Positions 34,368 through 39,439 of a stretch of DNA of 39,439 bases are shown piece after piece. A program made the translations under genes and the position numbers. The notes beneath the pieces are model-generated. The model saw only the letters and a list, made by a program, of their open reading frames with translations, was not told the DNA's origin and did no database searches. The stretch comes from an uncultured Clostridium sp. (lineage in GTDB: Bacteria > Bacillota > Clostridia > Peptostreptococcales > Peptostreptococcaceae), in the NCBI GenBank assembly GCA_900557165.1, contig USRS01000009.1, forward strand, positions 1 through 39,439, written 5' to 3'. The stretch's first letter is position 1. The number at the start of each line of letters is the position of its first letter.

Positions 34368-34733
34368 ATGGATAAAATAATTTTAAGTAATTTAGGTTTT
34401 TATGGATATCATGGTGTTTTAGAGGAAGAAAAAAAACTAGGCCAGAAATTTTTTATTGATGTAGAGCTTTTTATATATACTAAAGAAGCAGGTAAAAATG
34501 ATGATTTAACAAAATCTGTTAGTTATGCAGATGTATATGAAGTAATAAAAGACATAACAGAAAATAAAACCTTTGATTTAATAGAAGCATTGGCAGAAAA
34601 TATTTCACAAGTAGTTTTAGATAAATTTAAGCTTGTTAATTCAATTATGGTTAGAGTGAAAAAGCCAGAAGCACCAGTAAATGGGATATATGATTATTTT
34701 GGTGTAGAAATTAGGAGAGATAGAAATGAATAA
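34368..34733 (+). CDS. folB: Dihydroneopterin aldolase
   Basis: The 121-residue protein matches FolB length and pattern: NLGFYGYHGVLEEEKKLGQKFFIDVEL at the N-terminus, a VSYADVYEVI segment, the catalytic-face TFDLIEALAENI, and VRVKKPEAPVNGIYDYFGVEI at the end. It cleaves dihydroneopterin to hydroxymethyl-dihydropterin and glycolaldehyde. It overlaps folK by 8 bp. Confidence 0.95.
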   Translation: MDKIILSNLGFYGYHGVLEEEKKLGQKFFIDVELFIYTKEAGKNDDLTKSVSYADVYEVIKDITENKTFDLIEALAENISQVVLDKFKLVNSIMVRVKKPEAPVNGIYDYFGVEIRRDRNE

Positions 34734-35226
34734 AGCTTATTTGGGATTAGGAACTAATATGGGAAATCGTGTTAAATATTTAAGAGATGCTTGTGTTATG
34801 TTAAGTAATCATAAAAATATTAGTATTTGCAAAATATCTAAAGTTTATGAAACTAAAGCCTGGGGATATACTAATCAAGATGACTTTCTAAATATTTGTA
34901 TGGAAATAGATACAAATCTAGAACCTGAAGAGTTATTAGAAGTCTGTCATAATATAGAAAATCAATTAAAAAGAGTAAGGACAATTAGATGGGGACCTAG
35001 GACAATAGATGTTGATATATTGTTTTTTAATAATATAGCTTCTGATGATAAAGCTTTAACTCTTCCACATCCTAGAATAAAAGAAAGAGCTTTTGTTTTA
35101 ATTCCGCTTATGGATTTAAATAAAGAATTGATAATAGATGACAAAAATATTTCTTATTATTTATCTAAATTAAATAAAGAAGAAATAGAAGAAGTAAAGG
35201 AAATTAATATAGCTTTTTCTATATAA
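34726..35226 (+). CDS. folK: 6-hydroxymethyl-7,8-dihydropterin pyrophosphokinase
   Basis: HPPK activates hydroxymethyl-dihydropterin for FolP. The 166-residue protein has YLGLGTNMGNRVKYL, the substrate loop KVYETKAWGYTNQDDFLN, and the metal- and ATP-binding RWGPRTIDVDILFF with LPHPRIKERAFVLIPL. It is the last gene of the folE-P-B-K run, and a terminator follows. Confidence 0.95.
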   Translation: MNKAYLGLGTNMGNRVKYLRDACVMLSNHKNISICKISKVYETKAWGYTNQDDFLNICMEIDTNLEPEELLEVCHNIENQLKRVRTIRWGPRTIDVDILFFNNIASDDKALTLPHPRIKERAFVLIPLMDLNKELIIDDKNISYYLSKLNKEEIEEVKEINIAFSI

Positions 35227-35261
35227 ATTTAAAATAAAAATACATATAGCATTTACTTAAG

Positions 35262-35286
35262 AGAGAGGATTTACTCCTCTCTTTTT
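35262..35286 (+). terminator. Terminator of the folate operon
   Basis: AGAGAGG (35262-35268) pairs with CCTCTCT (35276-35282), followed by TTTT. Confidence 0.85.
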
Positions 35287-35417
35287 AAATTTATACAAAA
35301 CATAAATTAGAAAAAATGAAATATTTTTTTTGATTATTAAAAATAAAACTAATACGCTGTAACTATTGCAAATATTGATATGTAAGGAAGAAATTTTGGG
35401 TTTTAAAAAGGCTTAAA

Positions 35418-35469
35418 TGTAACGTTTTTGTAACTTTTTGATAAAAAAATCTTTTAAAAGTTACAAAAA
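35418..35469 (+). promoter_or_regulatory. WalR/YycF-type box and overlapping inverted repeat before the SH3-3D gene
   Basis: TGTAAC (35418-35423), 5 bp, TGTAAC (35429-35434) is an exact match to the WalR consensus TGTWAH-N5-TGTWAH. A 14-bp perfect inverted repeat overlaps it: TTTTTGTAACTTTT (35425-35438) and AAAAGTTACAAAAA (35456-35469). A single TGTAAC also occurs at 35358. The intergenic region 35227-35561 otherwise holds the folate terminator and an AT-rich stretch with possible -10 hexamers near 35475-35489. Confidence 0.6.
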
Positions 35470-35561
35470 TGTAATATTATATATATACGGCAACGAAATT
35501 CGATAAAAACGAAAAACTCTAGATCAATATATAAAATTAAAAGAATAATGGGGGAAGAGCT

Positions 35562-36143
35562 ATGATAAAGAAAGCAATAAAAACAATAACGCTAAGTGCT
35601 GCTATGATAACAATGATGTCTGTTTTTGGACATACAACAAAAGTTGATGCAGCAAATATTACAGGAACAGTAACGGCTACATCACTAAATGTAAGAAGTG
35701 GAGCATCGACATCTTATTCAATAGTAGGAAAAGTAACAAAAGGTAAAGAAGTAGAAATATTATCATCAAGTAATGGGTGGTATAAAATAAAATGCTCAGA
35801 TATAACAGGTTGGGTATCAGGAGATTATATATCAACTTCTACAGAAAAAGTATCAGAAAATACTTCTTTTGAGGTGGCTAAAACTTTAGATGTAAAAGCT
35901 TATGCTTATACAGGAGATGGAATAACAGCAACAGGAACAGTTCCAAAGTATGGTACAATTGCTGTAGATCCAAGTGTTATACCTTATGGAACGAAAGTTT
36001 ATATAAAAGAATTAGATAAGGTATTTACGGCAGAAGATTGTGGTGGAGCAATAAAAGGTAATACTATAGATATATTTATGACGTCAGAAGCAGCTTGTAA
36101 TAATTGGGGTGTAAAATATATAACATTACAAATATTGAAATAA
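35562..36143 (+). CDS. Secreted SH3 and 3D-domain cell-wall protein
   Basis: The 193-residue exported protein has a signal peptide (KTITLSAAMITMMSVFGHTTKVDA), a bacterial SH3 domain (about 37-88; TSLNVRSGASTSYSIVGKVTKG...WVSGDY) and a C-terminal 3D domain (about 110-193). The 3D domain has the conserved Asp residues in TIAVDPSVIPYGTKVYI, TAEDCGGAIKGNTIDIF and a WGVKYITLQIL end. 3D domains resemble MltA-type lytic transglycosylases, so it probably cuts or remodels peptidoglycan, as suggested for B. subtilis YocH. GGGGGAAGAG precedes ATG. Confidence 0.92.
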   Translation: MIKKAIKTITLSAAMITMMSVFGHTTKVDAANITGTVTATSLNVRSGASTSYSIVGKVTKGKEVEILSSSNGWYKIKCSDITGWVSGDYISTSTEKVSENTSFEVAKTLDVKAYAYTGDGITATGTVPKYGTIAVDPSVIPYGTKVYIKELDKVFTAEDCGGAIKGNTIDIFMTSEAACNNWGVKYITLQILK

Positions 36144-36172
36144 AAAAGGTCAACTTTACGTTGATCTTTTTT
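36142..36172. terminator. Bidirectional terminator between the 3D protein and brnQ
   Basis: GGTCAAC (36148-36154) pairs with GTTGATC (36160-36166), flanked by AAAAAA and TTTTTT, so it can stop both convergent transcripts. Confidence 0.85.
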
Positions 36173-36187
36173 ATTTAAGTTATATTG

Positions 36188-37483
36188 TTAAGCACTAATT
36201 TTTTCTGAACTTGATTTATCTTTTTTATTATTTTTAATTAATACTTTTCCAAGAATACCACCAATTATAGCTGGTATAACCCAGTTAAATCCTAAACTAG
36301 CAAGAGGAAGTTTATTTAGAAAAACTATATTAACTCCTAAGCTATTAGCTACGTTTAACAAACTTATAAATAAAGTTGCAAAGGCAGCACCTTTAAATAT
36401 AGATTGAGATTTTAGATGTTTACTAAAAATACTCATAACAATTAATAATATAGAAACTGGATATATAACTGTTAGTATTGGAACAGCTATGGCAATTATT
36501 TTGTCTACTCCTAAATTAGATGCTATGGCACTAAAAATACATATAAATGATACTAAATGTGAGTATTTTAGTTTTTTGTTGCTTACATCTTCAAAGTATT
36601 TAGCTGTTATAGATGTTAAGCCTATAGCAGTTGTAAGGCAGGCAAAAGCAACTATTATACCAAGTAGCATGATTCCACTTTTACCAAGTAAACTATTAGT
36701 TATATTTACAAGTAAGGTAGTTTGAGATATAGAAGCATCATAAATAGTCGATACCGTTGAGCCTAAGTACGCCAATCCACCATATATTATAACTAAACCA
36801 ATTCCTGCAACAGTAGCAGATTTTAAAGTCATTGATATGTTTTCTTTTTTATCTTTATATCCTTTAGCAACAAATGAAGTCATAATTAAAGTAGTTACTC
36901 CACCTATGCCAAGGGCATCCATTGTTTGGTATCCTTGAGTAATACCATTAATAAATAATCCATTGTTATCATTGTTACTTAACTCACCAATTGGATATAA
37001 AATTCCTTTTCCTATTAATAAGATTAAAGCAATTAATAATACTGGAGTTAAAAATTTACCTATTATATCCATAACTTTTGTTTGCTTTATAGTCAATATA
37101 AATGTTAGAATAAAGAATATAATAGAAAATACTATTGAGTTTAATGAAGAAGTAAGAGGAAGTATACTCATTTCAAAAGTAGTTGCAGCAGTTCTTGGAA
37201 TAACTAATATAGGTCCAAGACAAAGCATCATTATAACTTCTAAAGAAATGCCAAATTTCTTACCAGCCTTACCAACAACATTTTGAAAACTACCAGCTTT
37301 AGATACTGCATATATTGATAATAAAATTATTCCTACATCAGCTATAACAAATCCTGAAAAACTTGTTAACCAATTACTACCTGACACCATACCTATAAAA
37401 GGAGGAAATATTAAATTTCCAGCTCCGAAGAATATGGAAAAAAGAGCAAAACCAACTATTAAAATATCCTTATTTTTTTTCAT
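36188..37483 (-). CDS. brnQ: Branched-chain amino acid transport system II carrier protein
   Basis: BrnQ imports leucine, isoleucine and valine with a cation. The 431-residue protein has about 12 membrane segments and family signatures: FFGAGNLIFPPFIGMVSGSNW near residue 20, GPILVIPRTAATTFEMS near 90, the long GITQGYQTMDALG segment, and VFACLTTAIGL-like helix 8 (AFACLTTAIGLTSITAKYF). GAGGTG is 6 bp before the start. A leader of nearly 300 nt, described separately, lies between its promoter and start codon and appears to control it by attenuation. Confidence 0.95.
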   Translation of the reverse strand: MKKNKDILIVGFALFSIFFGAGNLIFPPFIGMVSGSNWLTSFSGFVIADVGIILLSIYAVSKAGSFQNVVGKAGKKFGISLEVIMMLCLGPILVIPRTAATTFEMSILPLTSSLNSIVFSIIFFILTFILTIKQTKVMDIIGKFLTPVLLIALILLIGKGILYPIGELSNNDNNGLFINGITQGYQTMDALGIGGVTTLIMTSFVAKGYKDKKENISMTLKSATVAGIGLVIIYGGLAYLGSTVSTIYDASISQTTLLVNITNSLLGKSGIMLLGIIVAFACLTTAIGLTSITAKYFEDVSNKKLKYSHLVSFICIFSAIASNLGVDKIIAIAVPILTVIYPVSILLIVMSIFSKHLKSQSIFKGAAFATLFISLLNVANSLGVNIVFLNKLPLASLGFNWVIPAIIGGILGKVLIKNNKKDKSSSEKISA

Positions 37484-37514
37484 TTTTACACCTCAAATTT
37501 ATATTTTTATATAT

Positions 37515-37548
37515 AAAAAGCCACATAGTTATAATCCATGTGGCTTTT
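37515..37548 (-). terminator. Second (promoter-distal) terminator hairpin in the brnQ leader
   Basis: On the reverse strand AAAAGCCACAT pairs with ATGTGGCTTTT (arms 37538-37548 and 37515-37528), then T-rich sequence. It is a near copy of the hairpin at 37561-37597, with changes in the loop and one arm position. Confidence 0.8.
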
Positions 37549-37560
37549 GGCATCTAGAAT

Positions 37561-37597
37561 AAAAAAGCCACATAGCGATAATCTATGTGGCTTTTTT
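37561..37597 (-). terminator. First terminator hairpin in the brnQ leader
   Basis: On the reverse strand GCCACATAG (37583-37591) pairs with CTATGTGGC (37567-37575), flanked by AAAAAA and TTTTTT. The upstream arm (segment D) can instead pair with segment C of the leader. Confidence 0.85.
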
Positions 37598-37606
37598 ATT
37601 AATTTT

Positions 37607-37669
37607 AGCCATCATAGATACAACAACTTGGTTTGTATCTATGATGAGTATATATCATAAATACAAACC
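37607..37669 (-). promoter_or_regulatory. Mutually exclusive A:B / B:C hairpins of the brnQ attenuator
   Basis: Reading the reverse strand: segment A GGTTTGTATTTATGAT (37669-37654), segment B ATCATAGATACAAACC (37645-37630), segment C TTGTATCTATGATGGCT (37623-37607). A:B forms 16 bp with one G-U pair; B:C forms 14 perfect bp. C can also pair with the first terminator's upstream arm: ATCTATG-A-TGGCT against AGCCACATAGAT (37592-37581), 12 bp with one bulged A. So A:B frees C to act as antiterminator, and B:C lets the terminator form. Confidence 0.75.
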
Positions 37670-37734
37670 TATCTAAAGTAGCTAAAATAATAATACATAT
37701 TAAGTTGTACTTTTTTTACTAGATTTGCATTCAT
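37669..37734 (-). CDS. Putative 21-residue leader peptide of brnQ
   Basis: ATG at 37734 has AGGAGA 8 bp upstream (37748-37743). The peptide contains NLVKKVQL (Leu, Val, Val, Leu at residues 5, 6, 9 and 11) followed by the aromatic run YYYFSYF, and ends at TAG 37671-37669. The stop codon touches segment A of the leader structure, so a ribosome at the stop would cover A. The branched-chain residues early in the peptide match the product of the controlled gene; the Tyr/Phe run is a second possible stall site. Confidence 0.65.
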   Translation of the reverse strand: MNANLVKKVQLNMYYYFSYFR

Positions 37735-37781
37735 CGTTATTCTCTCCTAATAAATATTTTATAAAAACTGTTATGTCTTTA

Positions 37782-37810
37782 ATGATACAAAATACAACAA
37801 AAGTTGTCAA
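37782..37810 (-). promoter_or_regulatory. Promoter of the brnQ leader transcript
   Basis: On the reverse strand TTGACA (37810-37805) and TATCAT (37787-37782) are separated by 17 bp. The transcript would start near 37775, about 40 nt before the leader peptide. Confidence 0.75.
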
Positions 37811-37872
37811 TAGCTATTTATTTTATGTGAAAAAAATAATTATATAAAAGAGTTAAAATGTATATAAAGATA

Positions 37873-37902
37873 TTGAAAAAATATATTAGCCTAGTATATA
37901 AT
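37873..37902 (+). promoter_or_regulatory. Promoter of the nucleoside transporter gene
   Basis: TTGAAA (37873-37878) and TATAAT (37897-37902) are 18 bp apart, about 65 bp before the start codon, and diverge from the brnQ promoter. Confidence 0.6.
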
Positions 37903-37966
37903 AATCAATGTATTTATATGAATAAAAAATATAATACGAAAAATAAAAAGAAAATAGGTAGATGAA

Positions 37967-39175
37967 ATGACAATATTATTAAACGTAATAGGTATAGTTG
38001 TTTTACTGGGTGGATTATATTTTTTCTCGTCTAACAAAAAATTAATAGATAAGAAAATGATAATAAAAGCTCTAGTAATACAATTTATATTAGCATTTAT
38101 GCTAGTTAAATTCCCTTTAGGAAGACTATTTATTGAAAAGGTATCTGATGTAGTAACTAATATATTAGGTTACGGAAGAGAAGGGCTTTCTTTTATGTTT
38201 GGTTCTTTAGCAGATAGTAGCGCAGTAAATGGATCTATATTTGGGATACAAACTTTAGGAAACATAATATTTATTTCAGCTTTAGTTGCAGCGCTATATT
38301 ATCTAGGTATAATAGGAGCAGTTGTCAAAGTAATAGGTGGAATTATAGGCAAAATACTTGGAACTTCAAAAGTTGAAAGTTTTGTAGCTACTGCCAATAT
38401 GTTCCTTGGGCAAACAGAATCACCAATACTAGTAAGTAAATACTTAAAAAATATGACTGAAAGTGAAATTATGCTTGTTTTAATTTCTGGAATGGGTAGT
38501 ATGTCAGCTACAGTACTTATGGGATATGCAGCTATGGGTATACCAATGCAATATTTATTAATAGGGGGATCGTTAGTTCCTCTTGGAAGTATAATAGTAT
38601 CAAAAATTATGTTACCTGAAGATAAATCATTAAGAATAGATGAAGCTGAGGAAGTAAAAATTGACAATAAAGGTGATAATGCAAACCTAATATCAGCAAT
38701 ATCACAAGGAGCTCAAGATGGTCTTAATATGGCTTTAGGAATAGGTGCATCACTTATAGCAATTATAGCTATAGTTGCTCTTGTAAATGGAGTTCTTGGA
38801 ATATTTGGTTTATCATTGGAAAAAATACTATCAGTAGTATTTGCTCCGATAGGATTTTTAATGGGACTTGATATGAATGGTGTGACTTTGGCAGGTCAAT
38901 TACTAGGAAGTAAATTAGTATTAAATGAATTTGTTGCCTTTGGTCAATTGGGAGAAGTTATAAAAACTTTAGACCCAAGAACAGCTTTAATGCTTTCAGT
39001 ATCTTTATGTGGATTTGCTAATATATCTTCTATGGGTATATGTATATCAGGAATATCAGTATTTTGTCCAGAAAAAAGAAATCAATTATCAAAACTTGCA
39101 TTTAGAGGGATGATAGGTGGTTTTATAGTTAGCTTATTAAGTGCATTAATAGTTGGATTAATAATGGCTATATAA
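37967..39175 (+). CDS. NupC-family concentrative nucleoside transporter
   Basis: The 402-residue protein has 10 or more membrane segments with the CNT pattern: an N-terminal three-helix region, the gate domain FGIQTLGNIIFISALVAALYYLGII, and ANMFLGQTESPILVSKYL, whose GQTE binds the nucleoside. The second half has LLGSKLVLNEFVAF and LCGFANISSMGICISGIS, with conserved NEF and SSMGI. It imports nucleosides with Na+ or H+. The ribosome site is weak (ATAGGTAG). It suits the salvage set with the surface nucleotidase and purine phosphorylase. Confidence 0.94.
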   Translation: MTILLNVIGIVVLLGGLYFFSSNKKLIDKKMIIKALVIQFILAFMLVKFPLGRLFIEKVSDVVTNILGYGREGLSFMFGSLADSSAVNGSIFGIQTLGNIIFISALVAALYYLGIIGAVVKVIGGIIGKILGTSKVESFVATANMFLGQTESPILVSKYLKNMTESEIMLVLISGMGSMSATVLMGYAAMGIPMQYLLIGGSLVPLGSIIVSKIMLPEDKSLRIDEAEEVKIDNKGDNANLISAISQGAQDGLNMALGIGASLIAIIAIVALVNGVLGIFGLSLEKILSVVFAPIGFLMGLDMNGVTLAGQLLGSKLVLNEFVAFGQLGEVIKTLDPRTALMLSVSLCGFANISSMGICISGISVFCPEKRNQLSKLAFRGMIGGFIVSLLSALIVGLIMAI

Positions 39176-39266
39176 TTTACAATTTCTAAATTTGAGAAAC
39201 AAGTGAAGTTGTTATCTATATAATCCAAGAAAATTAAAAAAATATGTTAATTGGTATATAATGGTT

Positions 39267-39295
39267 TTGACAAAATCTTTTTTATATGGTAATAT
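39267..39295 (+). promoter_or_regulatory. Promoter of RNase P RNA
   Basis: TTGACA (39267-39272), 17 bp, then TAATAT (39290-39295). The start would be near 39302, directly before the RNA. Confidence 0.8.
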
Positions 39296-39302
39296 ATTTA
39301 AA

Positions 39303-39439
39303 GATTAAGTAAGTCAGATAATCGCAGGTAGCATTAGCTACGTGAGGAAAGTCGGAGCTCCATAGAGCAGGGTGCTAGGTAACACCTAGTGGGAGTGATC
39401 CTAAGGAAAGTGCAACAGAAAATTACCGCCAAGTTTACT
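39303..39439 (+). ncRNA. rnpB: RNase P RNA, 5' part (runs off the window)
   Basis: The sequence has the conserved 5' core of bacterial RNase P RNA: GAGGAAAGTC at 39344-39353 with GGAGCTCC after it, then the GTGCTAGGTAACACCTAG hairpin and ACAGAAAATTACCGCC (39415-39430). This catalytic RNA removes tRNA 5' leaders. About one third of the molecule is in view. The first base is estimated from the promoter and may be a few bases off. Confidence 0.93.

Noticed and set aside
35230..35560. Possible c-di-AMP (ydaO-type) or other riboswitch before the SH3-3D gene, as in many wall-hydrolase genes
   Set aside because: None of the conserved GC-rich core elements is present; the region is AT-rich with only the WalR-type box and the inverted repeat.
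37483..37775. T-box in the brnQ leader
   Set aside because: No AGGGTGGNACCGCG-type T-box sequence on either strand. The structures fit a translated attenuator better.
38299..38667. Reverse-strand 122-codon frame in the nucleoside transporter
   Set aside because: Same reason: antisense of membrane helices, no ribosome site.
1..39439. CRISPR array, tRNA genes, insertion sequences or prophage genes
   Set aside because: No spaced direct repeats, no tRNA T-loop pattern, and no transposase, integrase or phage structural protein could be recognised in the window.

Overview
This is a very AT-rich, gene-dense window from a low-GC anaerobic Firmicute. Strong AGGAGG-type ribosome sites, poly-A/T flanked terminators, a CooS/4Fe-4S/FAD-NAD trio, molybdenum-hydroxylase accessory genes, a sortase-type surface protein and a class V desulfurase-like enzyme all fit Clostridia. 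Peptostreptococcaceae (Clostridioides, Paraclostridium or Terrisporobacter relatives) is my best guess. Assignments come from reading motifs; no search was run.

Layout. (1) 1-12363: the 3' two thirds of a molybdopterin aldehyde/xanthine-type hydroxylase, its terminator, then eleven tightly packed genes: Fe-S/CCG oxidoreductase, zinc-ribbon redox protein, methyltransferase, C-GCAxxG-C-C protein, XdhC, MocA-like NTP transferase fused to HD, class V PLP enzyme, an unknown 94-aa protein, a radical SAM protein with a Cys-rich insert, a CoA-ligase-like protein and a histidine phosphatase. The set resembles the Desulfovibrio DVU_1551-DVU_1559 neighbourhood and looks like a dedicated maturation or modification system for the hydroxylase. 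(2) 12498-14480: an orphan membrane histidine kinase. (3) 14601-19919: an iron-siderophore-type ABC operon with Fur-like boxes, ending in a MATE exporter. (4) 19958-26346: a small reverse-strand gene, a cell-wall-anchored nucleotidase with tandem repeats, a collapsed exonuclease-BRCT gene, a MATE gene under a MerR-type 19-bp-spacer promoter followed by a MerR regulator, and a membrane-anchored protein broken by an in-frame TGA. (5) 26508-30148: carbon monoxide dehydrogenase, its ferredoxin-like partner and an FAD/NAD oxidoreductase. (6) 30254-32939: purine nucleoside phosphorylase, an unrecognised structured RNA with terminator, a 43-aa ORF, a TIM-barrel protein and a nucleotidyltransferase. 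(7) 32953-35226: folE-folP-folB-folK. (8) 35418-36172: an SH3-3D wall protein preceded by a WalR-type box. (9) 36188-37810, reverse strand: brnQ behind a long leader with promoter, a 21-residue leader peptide, mutually exclusive hairpins and two tandem terminators. (10) 37967 to the end: a NupC-type nucleoside transporter and the 5' part of RNase P RNA.

The strongest candidates for something undescribed are the brnQ leader, which reads as a ribosome-mediated attenuator, and the hydroxylase maturation island. Secondary candidates are the structured RNA at 31102-31277 and the MerR-controlled MATE pair.
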